This document shows positions 24,651-37,378 of a DNA stretch of 64,000 bases, piece after piece; the stretch's first letter is position 1, and every line of letters starts with the position of its first letter. The position numbers were made by a program, and so were the translations under genes. The notes beneath the pieces were generated by a model that was given only the letters and a program-made list of their open reading frames with translations, was not told the origin of the DNA and ran no database searches. This DNA comes from Temnopleurus reevesii (Eukaryota; Echinodermata; Echinoidea; Temnopleuroida; Temnopleuridae): NCBI GenBank assembly GCA_036244855.1, contig BQKZ01000436.1, positions 100,575 through 164,574 of the forward strand. The letters run 5' to 3'.

Positions 24651-26334
24651 AATCATAGCGGTCTCCAAGACTTTTTCCGTGCTTTAGCTTTACGATAATC
24701 TCCTCACCAAAGCAATTACATGACTGATTGTTTCCCCCAATTAATCAAATTTGGCGGAAGCAGTTGCTGTGGTGTTTTGAGTCAGGCGATTCTTTTCTCA
24801 AAGTTTGTCTCTGTTAAATTAGTCGGCAGTTCAAAGCAACAAGGCTGCAAAACGCTAAAACAAAAACCTGTTCATAACAGCCTGTCCCAGTGACCGCCTG
24901 TCTATAGTGGTCATCTGTGTTGTAATGCTGTTAACGAGATTCATGTTCCGAAACCACATGTTTTTTAGTCTTTCAGGGAATAACTTTACTTTTCACATTT
25001 GATTAGCAGTATTAGACATTGAAAAAACTTTTCAAATTCTTTACTATAGGCTTACAGTTCTTTGTAAAAAACTTGCTCCACAAAATATATTTTGTACAGC
25101 AATCCTGCTAAAATGCATAGCAAATTGTGATGTGACACCAGGAAAATGATTCCCTGTATTTCTCTTTGTGTCCCCTATACATGCTATAGAGAGCTTGATA
25201 TAGTACAGCTTTTTTTCTGAAAATGCCAGCCAGCCAACTCGTGTCATCAACGAAAGTGCAACCAAAAAGGTCTTGTGAAGCCTGAGCCTCAAAGGGCGAC
25301 ATGACCCCCTCTTCATCCTCCCACTTCACCCCCTACCCCTCTGTTGGCAAGGTCATTAGGGCTGCTAATTAAACGTCTAGACCAAACGTGACCCAGAATA
25401 GGGTCAACTCTGCCCTCTCATCCAGCTGAGGAAAGCAGAGAAAATATACAACCACTGCCCGGTGTAGTCTCAACACACAGACAAATTTTCGGTAGTGGAT
25501 GCTTAATTTCATGAAGTCTTGAGCCAAGCCCATTAATATAGTCTCTGAATTTTTATATCAGTAGCTTTTGCTCAAGTATATGAAGCATACGGTACATTTT
25601 TAGGGTGTGTCATCTAACAGATTAGACATTTTATTCCTTGCTATGACAGGCATAGGTTAATGGTTGTAGACTAAGAAAGATGGGTGTTCATTTCTCTTGC
25701 CCAAGTCACCAACAGGTTGCAGGTGAATGGCCTCGGGGAGATTGGCAGAGAAATGATACCAATCTGTTGGGAAACTCTTGGTGTGTGATTACATCCTACT
25801 GTCTTTTTGAAAGATGATTGGCTTGTTTTGTATTTTAGCAGTGATCCAGAAACTAATGCCAAGTTCACATATGTTAGGAAACCATTATCATTTTTTTCTC
25901 ATAACTTTTACTAATGTAAAAGTATTTCTATGTCTTTTTTTTTCACCTAATTCCTTCTGTTTTAGATTAGAGGTCTACAAATTTTCCTGTGGTAGAACTC
26001 AAGATGGATCGTTTGTTTGAGATTGGGGTTTTTGTGTCTTCTCATATAACAGTTCTGTTTACTGCAGCAAATGCAATTTTCTAACACTTCAATGATTCAC
26101 TCCATCTATTTGATTTTTTTAATAATTCTTTAAACCTGAAAAGATTTTTTTTAACCAAGTAAAATCTTGTGAAATAGCTTTATGTTTGTCCATAAGAAGC
26201 TTCTTTACAAGATTACAGACATCGCCAAATATGTAGTCATAATCTTGTGATATTTAACAATCGTAACGCTTCCTCAATAGCGTTGGAGAATTTTGTGAGT
26301 TGATTTCTTCGTTTATTCTGAAATATAGTACTAT

Positions 26335-26498
26335 GACCCATCAAAAAGTTGCCCATGTATCGAAATTTAACTGAGTAATGACTTATGAGAATATCCAAAG
26401 GTTTCATAACCTTTTGTGACCCCTCAAAAAGTAGTCTATAGATACAAAATCGAAATGTAACTTAGTAATGACTTATCAGAATGTCCAAAGGTGTCATC
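26335..26498. repeat. Tandem duplication, period about 85 bp
   Basis: Two units share GACCCxTCAAAAAGT, CGAAATxTAACTxAGTAATG and GACTTATxAGAATxTCCAAAGG. They are located at about 26335-26415 and 26420-26498. Confidence 0.8.
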
Positions 26499-28229
26499 GA
26501 CTTTAGTAGGTCAATGGACCATTTCCCATCATTTTCACCTTTCCACACAAAATCAAAAAGCAATCTTAAATCAACTCTGCGTGCAGAAGTTGGTTCAAGT
26601 AATGTGACGCTAACAGGCGCTTCCTTTTTGGGTTTGCCTTCGAGACGAGGCGAGACATCGGGGTGCAACATTAGGGCAGAAATGTGAATTTCCTCTCCCC
26701 TCAGCTCGGCTAGTGCCCCGTTATTGAAGTTTCTCTTAATCGCAGAAAAAACATTCCCGATTATCTCGTTAGATGGTCTCAGGATCTATTTGGTAAAATG
26801 GGCTAACACATTTTCGCTGCACCTTTGCCCTCCCTTTGACCCCATGACTAGCGCAAGCAATGAAAATCTCAGCTTCTGAATCTTTTAAAGGGTTAGGCTA
26901 ACATTACGCGAAATTGGAAAACCAAAACCATCACATCAACAAAAATACGTATACATGCACTTATATTTCTAAACATTTTCGTTAAATGTGATTCTCATGA
27001 ATTTCTTGGTTCATTGGTTTGAAGGGTACCTGCATTTTAGAAAGACAGTAATATGATGATCAATAGCTATACAAGATATTTTTCAACAAAAATGCATATC
27101 AGAAAATATAGACAAAATTATTGCAGGGTTTAAACCATTATGAAATGTTAATCCATTAAATGCTGTGTTCAATGATTTAAAAGATATTAATACCTTGTAA
27201 AAATGAGATATGTTTGTCAACAGACATTGATATTTGTTTTAATTAGGCTACTCTAAAAATCAACCTAAAGATTAATATATGGTATGTAAACAAGAAATTT
27301 GAAATTTGAAGCAAGATAAAGCACAATATAATCTAATTTCAAAAGACTGACGAGTTCCCTATTGAACCCAACTCTACATACTTTATTTTTAGCTCGACTA
27401 TTTGTTAAAGGTAGCATATTTACTTTGAAACACTAGGCTTTAATAGGTTTCAGACCTATTCTCAGTTTCTATCTATGCAAAGAAGTGTTGGATAACATAT
27501 TTACCGGGGGAAAAAAGGTAACAATTCCTTGTGAAATAATATGGGTTAAACCCTTCGTATCATGAAATGTTACAATCTTCTTTATAAACAGGAGGTACAG
27601 AAGTCATAACATTAGACATGGAGTTAGAGCTTTGTAGTTCTAAATATGGTATTTGTTTTACTTGATAACTTTAATATAAACCTATGATGATGCACAACTA
27701 CTGTGAAATTTTTTTCTCTTTGCAAGCCTAGAAATTTCAAGAGTATATTGAGGTGACGAGCTATTAGATACAGGATATGAAAGTATATTCAGGTGTGATT
27801 AAATTCTGTTTTCCAATTGCTTTCAAGTTTTGGTTGAACAAAAGTCAAGTTTGTAAATGGATCAAATGTAAGTTGATCATTTACATCGAAACATTTCTGT
27901 TTAGGCTATTGACATACCAAGATATTGGAAAATCAAGTTGTAACCATTACAGACAATTTTGTAGCATCTGTAATTAAAGAAAATCTTGGAAAATGCATTA
28001 CTTTCAGCAAAGACATTGCTTTATTTATGAAATGGTATGCATTTCAATAATTGAGCACATTTTCAATACTTTGAATGTTTTCCCAATATTATTATTCTTA
28101 TTATAGTGATGTTTTTATTCATTTGATCCATAGATTCATAACAAAATTAATTATCATCTAATTCCAAATAACTCGGATGAAGTTCATGTTTCCACTTCCC
28201 GGAGTTGGATCGAAAAGGCACTTTCACTT

Positions 28230-29240
28230 TAGTTTGTCTGAAATGTTCTATTTACAGGTTTTCTCCCGAAATGGAGCATTGGTGACAAAATTCCACTTTC
28301 ATTTTGCAGACGTTGCCTTGGATGGTATGCCTGGTACATTGTGAATTGAGGTTTTAGCTTCTTCCCTATCCATACAAGGGGAGAATTTATACTTTTTTTT
28401 TTACTGAAGAGAAAATATATAAATGATTTTAGACTTGTGATGTTGTAGGCTGTTACAAGAGATTTTTAAATGTGTCCTATTTTGGCTGCCGTATCCCTTC
28501 TCTCGGGCTTTGATGACAAGATTTCACTTTCAGTTTGCAGACGTTGCCTTGGTGCTATGTATTAGAATACCTCCCCATGTCTGAAACATTATGAAATGTG
28601 GTTTTGGTTCTTCCCTGTTCATACAAGGGGAGAATTATACACATTTTTTTTTTTACTGAAGAGAAAATATATAAATAATTTTAAACTTGTGATGTTATTG
28701 GCTGTTACAAGACTTTTTTAAACGTGTCCTATTTTGGCTGCCGTATCCTTTCTATGGATCTTTGATGACAAGAATTCACTTTCAGTTTGCAGACGTTGCC
28801 TTGGTGCTATATATTAGGATACCTCCCATGTCTGAAACATTCTGAATTGTGGTTTTTGACGCTTCCCTTTTCACAACATTTTAGAACTAAAGGGAAAAAT
28901 AAGATGAACTTTACACTCAAAATTGTATATGTTGTTCCAAGAGTTTGTTAAATATGTCCTATTTTAGCTGACATATCCTTTCTCTTGAGCTTTAATGACA
29001 AAATTTCTCTTTCATTTTGGTGCGATGTATCAGGATACCTCCGATGTCTGAAACATTATAAAATGTGGTTTTTGGTGCTTCCCTTTTCACACAAGAGGAG
29101 AATTTGTGCAAAAAGAGAATGATATTTAGACTTGAAATGTCATAGACTGTGTCCTATTTTGGCTTCCTTATTCTTATGATATGGTGATTTGATGACAAAT
29201 TTTGGAGACGTTGCCATGATGAAACAGGTTAGAATATCTT
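28230..29240. repeat. Tandem array of about 190-250-bp units (4-5 copies)
   Basis: The motif GCAGACGTTGCCTTGG recurs at about 28306, 28537 and 28789, and degenerates near 29205. A fourth unit near 29010 lacks that motif but keeps the rest. Each unit also carries GATACCTCCxATGTCTGAAAC, CACAAGGGGAGAATT, TTACTGAAGAGAAAATATAT and GTGTCCTATTTTGGCTGCC. No frame stays open across units, so it is non-coding, with uneven divergence between copies. Confidence 0.85.
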
Positions 29241-29983
29241 CCGGGGAAACGGTGCTTTATACTCTTTCCTCTTCAAGTAATACAATGTATTGTACAAAAA
29301 ATTTGCAATGGCAACAACAAATTCAAAAGAAAAAGACCTTTTGAGATTGTAAAAAGGCCACTTGGGCTTACACATGAAATAATTCCAACTATGCGCTTAG
29401 CATTGAATAGTATGATTTTTTTTAGATAAGATATATACTAACACACTGCAAGAGGATAATTGCTATATTATTCCATTGATGTATCTGGTTCTAAACCTAA
29501 CTCATATTTTAATATAATGTCTGAACTTGTTACTATGTTGTTGTAGTTCAATATCCTCTGCTAGTAACAAGCTCTGCCTGTAATTTATTTGTGTTAATGA
29601 AGAGATTAACGAGTTTAGACTTAAAAATCTTTGATGTTAACCAGTGACTCCATTGGTCCGAAGCTGGAAGAAGATGACGGCCTCATGCATCGGACAACGT
29701 GGGAGCTACTAAGTCTGAAGGGGGTGGTATGTTGTTTTGTCTACAGCCCGCAATCGAAGATGGTGAGAACCTCGCCGCTGTAATACTATCGGCTGTTGAC
29801 AGTCTTGTGGATGGTTATTGCAACGCGAGAATCAAAGTCGTATTGCCAATTTGAAGATTTGGGGAGATCCGAGGGTTAGGAGGTCAGCAAATGGAAGAAG
29901 GAAGTAAATTGCTACTGAGTGATGTCATTTATGGAATCAGTTTAAAATTGCTACAGTTGGAAGAGGGGTGGATTTGATATCAA

Positions 29984-30459
29984 GGGAAAGTCATTTTGTT
30001 CTTTCGGAAGAAGGTTAGGAGAGTAGAAAAGTCCTCTGTTTTAGATCAATATTAGGCCATCATTAGAACAAATGATTGATGGCCCAAGAAAACACGTTTT
30101 TTCACTGTGAGAAGGTTTATGTTTGTTATACGTTTTAAATATAATTTTGACTATATTAAAAATTAGACTGAAATCTCAATCCTCTTACTAGTTTTAGATA
30201 TCCCAAAGAAGGAGATTATCCCTTACAAATATACAACTATTGCTGTCTATTGGAAAATAGTGATTTTTGGGGGCCAGGGAATGTTCAGAAACTGTTGTAA
30301 AGAACTATTTAATACCATATCGTATGTAAATTGTGAACAAATGTAATCAGATGTTCCATATGAAAAAAAGAAGAAGAAGAGAGAGAGAGATAATGAAATT
30401 TAAAAAATATTGCAGATAAACTGTGCTATCCTCATATATGATATTTCCTCTCTCATAGC
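29984..30459 (+). repeat. Segmental duplication, copy 1
   Basis: From GGGAAAGTCATTTTGT to TTCCTCTCTCATA this block matches 30639-31391, same orientation, at roughly 85% by eye. Shared anchors include TTAGATCAATATTAGGCCA, CCAAAGAAGGAGATTATCCC and GCTGTCTATTGG. Copy 1 lacks the SINE present in copy 2, so it shows the pre-insertion site. Confidence 0.85.
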
Positions 30460-30464
30460 TAGAG

Positions 30465-30637
30465 AGATATGTGAAATGATTGTGGGATTTGTGAAACAAG
30501 CATGAAATTTGGCACACGTGTTGATTATCTCTATTTGATAAATTTTAGAAGTGAGGGCATCTCTGTATCGGCCTGTAACAAAAATGGCGGCCATTTTCAA
30601 AATGGCTGCCATCATCAACATGAACATTAGTAGTATT
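30465..30637. repeat. Spacer with ATGGCGGCCATTTT repeat
   Basis: The spacer between the two duplication copies contains AAAATGGCGGCCATTTTCAA and then AAAATGGCTGCCAT, a self-complementary motif common in dispersed repeats. It ends at a single N (30638) directly before copy 2 begins. Confidence 0.5.
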
Positions 30638-30638
30638 N

Positions 30639-31391
30639 GGGAAAGTCATTTTGTGTTTTTTTAAAGAAGGTTACGAGAGAGAGTGTGGACGCGCCGTGGT
30701 GTATTGGTCATGACTCTCGCCTTTCAACAAGAGGGTCGTAGGTTTGAGTCCCACCCAGAGCGTTAATTTCCTTCAGCAAGAAATTCATCCACATTGTGCT
30801 GCACTCAATCCAGGTGAGGTGAATGGGTACCTGGTAGGAGTATTTATTCCTTGAAACGCCAAGTGCGCTAATGAAGTAGCTGCCGGGCTAAAGCCAGCGT
30901 AATAATGCTGCAATTGTAGAGCGCTTAGAGAATTCTTAGAGTTGATAAGCGCTATATAAAAGCCGTTCATTATTATTATTATCAGAGTAGAATAGTCCTA
31001 TGTCTTAGATCAATATTAGGCCAACATTTTAAAAAAATGTCTGGTTACTCAAGAATGCATTTTTTCTTCAGTTTGAGTAAGTCTATGTTTTTTATATTTT
31101 TAGATATAATTTTGACTACATTAGACTGAAATCTCCTCTTACTTTGTAGATACCCCAAAGAAGGAGATTATCCCCTACAAATAGTATTTGCTGTCTATTG
31201 GGAAATAATGATTTTGGGGCAAAGGAATGCTTAGAACTATTGGAAATGACTCTATAATACCACATTTTCTGTACAGTGTGAATGAATATATTTAGATGTT
31301 TCTTTGTGAAGAGAGAGGGAGATAATGATAATTTAAAAAATATTGCAAATAAACGCTACTATTCTTATGTAAGATTTTCCCTCTCTCAGAC
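30639..31391 (+). repeat. Segmental duplication, copy 2, interrupted by a SINE
   Basis: Starts at the first base after the N at 30638 and follows copy 1 to the CCCTCTCTCA end near 31391. It is interrupted at 30686-30982 by a SINE. The uninterrupted sequence in copy 1 (GGTTAGGAGAGTAGAA) corresponds to GGTTACGAGAG ... CAGAGTAGAA around the insertion. Confidence 0.85.
30686..30982 (+). mobile_element. tRNA-derived SINE, full length (copy 2)
   Basis: The head has a perfect A box TGGTGTATTGG (30697-30707; TRGYNNANNGG) and a near-consensus B box GGTTTGAGTCC (30741-30751). The body shares GCAAGAAATTCATCCACATT and GGGTACCTGGTAGGAG with the SINE at 21787. The tail is AAGCGCTATATAAAAGCC followed by (TTA)n. 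Comparison with the empty site in copy 1 of the duplication shows that it inserted near GAGAG. About 297 bases. Confidence 0.9.
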
Positions 31392-32395
31392 ATTTCAATA
31401 TCGTCATTAAATATCTCTTGTAATCACAGTAGCAAAATAGAAATTTTAGGGAATTCTCCCCTACTTTTCATTTCTCCACACAATGTGCATTGGTCTGTAA
31501 ACATTGGATATGCCAAGCATTATACGTTAGTGTGAAAATTATAAGTACATCGGTGCTATATATGCGAAGGCTATATCCGCATATGTACGGGAAATATAGA
31601 TTCAGTAAAGTTTTTGTATATGACCACAGATGCCTTGTACCGCCCTCGTTTGAAAAGACATCTGTTTACTTGGTAAAGTCATACCTCATTCTTCAAACAA
31701 AACAGTGAATAGATTGAATGATAAACAAAGACTTCATTAAAGATCAGCCTTCAGTGCTATTTTGTGGTAAATGAATTTGTATAATTTTCCTGATAGCACA
31801 TTCATCGGCCCAACACAAAGAGTGGTTGTGAACATAACTAATTCTTGTGAGTTCTTTCTCTATTTTGTCTTTTTAATTGAGTGGATACCTCTTTTCCACT
31901 CTTTCACTTTTCAGATAAGTGATGTTAGGTATTGATGTAATTGATTGTTGAAGTAAGTAGATATCCTTTGAAAAGGTCAGAAATATCAATTTAATAGATC
32001 TAATTATATTTTTGACCTTTTGTTTTGTCTGTTCCCCATCTTTGAGACAAGAAACTGATTTGATTTTATATAATATAAAAAGGATGCATCCATCAAGCAA
32101 TTTGTTGTTCAAAAGCAACTTCAGACCGACTTATGGTAGATTATGCATATTACATCCTCTTTTGATTGTCCACCTGCAAAAGAGATTAGTTTTAAACCAA
32201 AATCAATTTATATTCAAATTAAACTTACTGGTACATAGTCAAGGAAACATGGCAAGGTATATTTCATTTCCTTCGATTCTATTGTATTGTATCAATTTTA
32301 TCATTATTAAAAAAAAGGAGTATGTGGGTATAGGGTTGGGTGCGAGTTGAATTTATCTTTAAAAAATGAACATAAACCAGGCAATTCTTTTTTTT

Positions 32396-32552
32396 GCACA
32401 TTTAGGTTGTAGCTTTACCAAAACTCATTCATTTTTCACACAATCTTTTGTGCAATATGTTAATGATACTATTTATCTTTTTTTTTTTAGATTTAAAGAC
32501 AAAATTCGTAGACAAATATATTCACTGTTACCAAAACTTTACTTGAGCTTTA
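32396..32552 (+). mobile_element. MITE fragment related to 9730-10245
   Basis: Shares AGGTTxTAGCTTT, CATTTTTCxCACAATC, TTTTGTGCAATATGTT and the right end ACCAAAACTTTACTTGAGCTTTAA with the right part of the element at 9730-10245. The left end is not recognisable, so it is truncated. Confidence 0.65.
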
Positions 32553-33299
32553 AGTATTGTGCAATATTGTGCAATATTTTTTAGATACCAAACAGGAAGA
32601 AACAAAATATAAAACCTTGGAGAGATTGTTCAGCCTGGTATATTTTCTCTTTTTATTTTCTTGAATGCCAGCCAATGTATACTCCCAAATGGATGATTTT
32701 GCAATAATTAGTGAAGTATATATGAAGGATAAGAAATTTGCTGAGATTTCCTTGTTTTTAATGCTTGTTTCATCATCATATCTGAAATACCATACTGGAA
32801 AAGCGATGAAGAAATATAGTCGTAGTTGAGTTTGGACTGGAGTAGATAGAATTCCCTTTACCCTTTAGTTGCATGAACAAGATTGACAACGAACAATTTG
32901 CATTTTGCAATTTGATATTGTAATATAGCGGTAACATTTAATATTTCCCTTTTCAAGAGATCCAACATAATGGGCCTCCTCATTATCCCGACACTCTCGA
33001 AACCGTGCAAATATCGGCACAGCCATGCGCATTTCCTATGGGGGAAAAATCCTCTTGTTGAAGCATGTCTACGAAATATTGTACATGAAAGAGTGCAGTA
33101 CCATAGAAAAATGGCATTGCCAATTTAGTTCCCTCTTCACGTTCATGTTACGCTTGAGTTTTTGTTTACTCAAGTATGGCGGGTTTAGACTCGAGTACGT
33201 GACGCTTTGTATTTGTATTCTTTGGCCAGCGCTCCCGCAGTTAATGTTACACCAGACGAGTTTGTGAATTTGCCAGACACCCAACCCTTTTTCTTTCAT

Positions 33300-33760
33300 T
33301 ACTTTCTTTCTCTTTTCTATTATTATTACCCAACTCCTATTTCTTTCTCTCTTTCTTTCTCTCTCTCTTTCTTTCTCTCTTTTTCTTTCTATCTTTCTCT
33401 ATCTTTCAAAGAAGTAACCAGTCATACACACACACACATTTTCCATATGTTATTCACACCTGCCTATGTTGATTTCTATCTTTTGTCACTCACCCCCTCT
33501 CTCTATCACTCTCTCTTTCTCTTTCCCTCTCTATCTCTCTCTATCTCTCAAAGAAATATACACACTCACACCCACACACGCATACACATTCTCACACACA
33601 CTTTCCGTCTCTCTCTCTCACTTCTTTATGTTGATTTCTGTTTTTCTGTAACTCGCCCCTTACCTCTCTCTCTCTCTCTCTCTCTCTCTTCCTTTCACTC
33701 TCCCTCCATCTTTCTCTATTCTCTACATAAATCTCCTTTTACCTATCCTCTATCAATTCC
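33300..33760. repeat. (CT)n/(CTTT)n tracts with interspersed (CA)n
   Basis: Three long CT-rich tracts alternate with ACACAC runs and short unique blocks (TATGTTGATTTCT is repeated near 33467 and 33629), suggesting a tandemly duplicated compound microsatellite. The 213-codon Ser/Leu/His frame through it is composition-driven. Confidence 0.85.
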
Positions 33761-35576
33761 CATAAACACACCCATGCACCACTCAAATAATAACGCTTAT
33801 AAACATCATAAAAGACCCCAAAAATACAAGTGTGTGCACCTGCGTTAACATTTAACGAGATTGTTATAGGTTCTTACTAATTGTTTAAAGTCCAAAGTTC
33901 CAGGAGCACCTTGAGCTTTGATCACCAGTCAAGCTCTCGTCTGGAATTATTATATTTATAACTTGTCAATAGACCTAACTAGACAAAGGATGGGGGTGGG
34001 GGGCTTCATTATCTTGGATTATAAGCGATTTGCGATGTGATTTTAGTAGGCTTTATGCATAGAATGAAAAACTTTTTTTTAGCAATTGCAGCAGACCTTT
34101 TGAATGTGCTCATTTTTAAATCTCAGTGTGACTCTCAATCTTATTTCAAAGCCTTAATGCGGGACTCTATTAGTTGTTATAGATGTGAAGGGACCTTTTG
34201 TATGGGATATCTTGGGATATTTTGCATGGACAGATCCAGAATTTGTCAATTTGGGGCAGAGGGATGGGGTAGAAAATATCATCTCCCGAGAAATGGTCCT
34301 AATTTCTGTGTGCAATTGATTACTAGCAAGTAGTTGGTTGATCATAGAAAAGTGAAGGCACTTTAGACCACTGTATGCCNGATTGGTTCAAAAAGTTTAA
34401 TTTCAACTATTTTTGTTCATTTTGTAGCACGATTCTTTACGGAAATAAGCCTTGGAAAGGAATGACAAGCCAATGACTTCTCAGGTTATATTTTTTACAT
34501 ATCTATTTATAATTTTGTTGAGATTTTTTAATTTTAATGAAGAGTAAAAGTCTGGCTATTTTCAGAAGGTAAGATGCCTTTTTTATGGACGGGGGAGGCC
34601 TTAGGGAACCAAAACCCATTTCCCCCTCTTGGATCCGCCTTAGCATTGTCTGGAGGTAGCTTCTTATATGCAGATTGCAGTGAATGATCTTAAGAAGTAG
34701 GGCTGACAGGTATTTTGTGTACCCACATGCGAGCATGTTGATATGAGCAAATACAGGAAAGGTAGACGCACAATATCTTCTGGCATTATCGGAGCAAACA
34801 ACGACGCCCAAGCATCCATCGCGCCAAAATTTAAGCATGCCTGGAAATAGTTCAAGAGAGCAATGGCGAACTTTTCTCGATAGAGTTTGTGCATGATTAG
34901 TCTTGGATGATAGCTACAAGACAGGGTTTATTGGTGTATTATAACCGTGAAGTGTCTGCAACTTGGACATCCTATTGTTGAGCTTGTACATTATGTTTTG
35001 ATTTTCTCTTGAGAAACTAAAAATATGTCCTAATAATACTTTGATTAGGTAGACATTGATTAGGCTTTGAGATGCAGTCTGAATTATTTCACTCACATAT
35101 CAATTAGAGTCTGGTTTTAGAGTCTAACTCAATCAGGTTTTTTTCACTGCTGTCTGCAATTCAAAGAGTTTTCAGGAATAGATGCCCTTTTACTTAAGGA
35201 GAAATCCTTTGTCGTATGATAAATTCTCTATTACCAAATGGAAATTGCGGTTCATGGGTGTTAATTTGATAAATCACCATGGAAATAGAAATGCATTTTC
35301 TCACTGCTCTACATTCTTTTGACAGTTATTCTGTCTTATTCATTCTATTTCTGTAGGATTTGAAATATGATAGAAGGTAACGAGAGCATGATCTACTTCT
35401 ATTAAGGACATTGCGGGTTGTCAGTTATTTCAAAACACTCAGTTGACTGAATAAAATATCAAAATTACATGCATGATTATTATGAATAAACTTCCCATTT
35501 CATAAAATTATAGCAGTGTCTCCAATTTTTTAAAACAAACATGAAATTGTTATCTCAATACATGCTATTAGTGTTA

Positions 35577-35830
35577 ATTAATAATAATAATAATAATGCG
35601 TCGTATTTACCCAGGGTAGCCGCTTCAGTTCTTTGAACTGTTCTTCCTGCAGGCCCACAATAACATAGAGCTATTATTACCCCGGTTTGTTGGATTCTGG
35701 CATGCATCCATACAATGTATGCACATTTTCCACTCCCAGGGGAGTATTCCAGCAAGGTGCTGTATTTTGAATATTCTACTATTGTAAAAGTACTCTGCAA
35801 TATATATGTCTGATGCATGATACTTCACAT
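35577..35830 (-). mobile_element. Retroposon 3' end, (ATT)n-tailed, minus strand
   Basis: On the - strand the sequence ends GGCTACCCTGGGTAAATACG, then ACGCATTATTATTATTATTA. Upstream it contains GGGGTAATAATAGCTC and GGGCCTGCAGGAAGAACAG. This is the layout of a SINE or LINE 3' end with a trinucleotide tail. The 5' limit is uncertain and no tRNA-like head is seen, so it is probably 5'-truncated. Confidence 0.55.
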
Positions 35831-36184
35831 TATAGGATGATGCAACTTGCATTTTGCTCATTTTAAGCTCCTTTTGTGAATTGATTAAGCTCAAAGTTAC
35901 TTAGTATTAGATTTCTTGTAACTGTATCTGCATGTGTATAAGCCTGCAAAATAGGGAACATTTTGGCCAAGGGTAACTGTGTGTATTAACCCTTTAAAGG
36001 TATAGATTCGTAATGACCAGGATGCAGAAAGTGATGTTAAACGAGCTGATGTATTCACAAGTTGCTTTACATGCCTAAATATATATATGTAAGATATTAA
36101 GAGTACATTTTTGCTCGTATTCTGTGTATTTTACGTCGAACAGGTCAATCAGCAATTGTTCCTACGGTGTGCTAAGTGATTAAA

Positions 36185-36312
36185 AAAGGGGAAAAATAGA
36201 CAAAAAAAGGAAGAAAAAATAGAAGAAATAAAAAAAGAAAAAAAAATAAAAATAAATTTAAAAAAAAAAAAAATAAAAAAAGAAAAAAAAACAAAAAAAG
36301 AATTTTTTATTT
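36185..36312. repeat. A-rich low-complexity tract
   Basis: About 125 bases of nearly pure A with scattered G and T (AAAAAAGAAAAAAT-like). It may be a decayed poly-A or simple repeat. No retroposon body was identified next to it. Confidence 0.85.
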
Positions 36313-37020
36313 TGCGATAATTAAGCCATTTCTAGGTCGATTTCATTCAAACAAACTATGAACATGCTCTAATTTACTATTGAAAAAATGCATTATAGTA
36401 ATAATTTTACTGCAGCTAGCAAACTAGTTAAATAACTGAAGCGCCCTCCTCCCAAAACTGGTCTTTCGCTTTAAACAGCATGTAATTGGAAAGAGGAGAA
36501 ACTTCCCTGTTAAAGCATTACATATTTGGAGATTGAGGAAGTTTAATTTTCATATTATTTCCACTCTTTCCTTTGTCCATAGATTTCCTTGAAAGATAGG
36601 TAACTTGGACACAAACAGAGAGGCAGCTTGTTGTCTTATTATCTTTCGGTTGTCCATTTGTTTTCCTTCTCAGTTTCATGTTGTTAATCCAAAGGTGTTT
36701 ATTGGTAACTTGTCTATAGCCACGAGAGCCTGGTTGTGTTTTTCGCTCTTTTCTTTGAGGACATGTTACCTATTGCATTCATTGGATGAGTTAATTGGTT
36801 GTGATACTATGTTATTGAATTGTGTAGAGGTTGTCCATTAGGTTTTGATTCCACTGGATGTGATACCTTAGAGTCAGGTAAACAGTATTCTGCAGTTTGT
36901 TCTTTTTTCTAAGTCCTTCATCCATGTATTTCTTGTGGTTTTGCTAGATACCATATGGGTTCTACGTCTCTGGATCTTAAACACGCCTATTTGCCAATCT
37001 TCCGCCTTTTAATCAATCAT

Positions 37021-37240
37021 TCTTTTTCCTTGGCCACTGGGTGTTGAACTAGGTAGACCTGCAAGTACTTGATGTTCTTGATTTGTTATCATTGTGAAAT
37101 CAAGAATCATAATGATGATGTAAATCTCCTCCATGTCAAGGAAAGGAATATATTTGATTAAAAAAACCCCTCTTTTTCTTTGGCCACAGGGAAGTTTCTC
37201 CTTCACCGTTTCTTGTACCTTGAGACCCAATGGAGGCAAC
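37021..37240 (+). pseudogene. Two decayed tandem copies of the zinc-finger-2 exon start and its splice acceptor
   Basis: The farther copy (37021-37080) reads CTTTTTCCTTGGCCACTGGG, then ACTAGGTAGACCTGCAAGTA; the real exon has CTTTTCTTTGACCACAGGG and ACTAGGGAAAACTGCAAGTA. The nearer copy (37168-37240) reads TTTTTCTTTGGCCACAGGG, then CTTGAGACCCAATGGAGGCA; the real exon has CTCAAGACCCAACTGGAGAT. The farther copy has lost the AG. The nearer one keeps a consensus acceptor (AG at 37188-37189), but the frame from it reaches TGA after 22 codons, so use of that acceptor would truncate the protein. The origin is most simply tandem duplication of the intron-exon junction followed by decay. Confidence 0.7.
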
Positions 37241-37378
37241 ATTGAAATCTTAAAGTGAATTTTCTTGACATTTGTATGAGTTGATACCTAGATGATAGCA
37301 ATGCAAACCGCAAACCCTCTTTCGCTTCTTTAAAAGCAACTTTGTAACCAAAATAAGTCCCCTTTTCTTTGACCACAG

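Larger units (their letters stand above)
8554..37378 (+). other. Presumed large intron (or upstream region) before the zinc-finger-2 exon
   Basis: If the exon at 8488 splices to 37379, this is a 28.8 kb intron; otherwise it is part of a long intron entered from a zinc-finger-1 exon upstream of the window. I looked for that exon (VCREF...CKFAHP...ACFDSLK, about 170 bases in vertebrates) and did not find it. Contents are mobile elements, tandem repeats and simple repeats, listed separately. The stretches 11123-12770, 20411-20960, 22885-24480, 26500-28200, 31400-32390 and 33850-35570 hold nothing I can name. Confidence 0.5.

Noticed and set aside
33207..33848. 213-codon Ser/Leu/His-rich frame
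   Set aside because: Created by CT and CA microsatellites.
8554..37378. Search for the zinc-finger-1 exon (VCREF...CKFAHP...ACFDSLK)
   Set aside because: No reading with CREF, KFAHP or FDSLK followed by a donor was found by eye, so it is not annotated. A profile search of CCCH fingers against all six frames would settle this.
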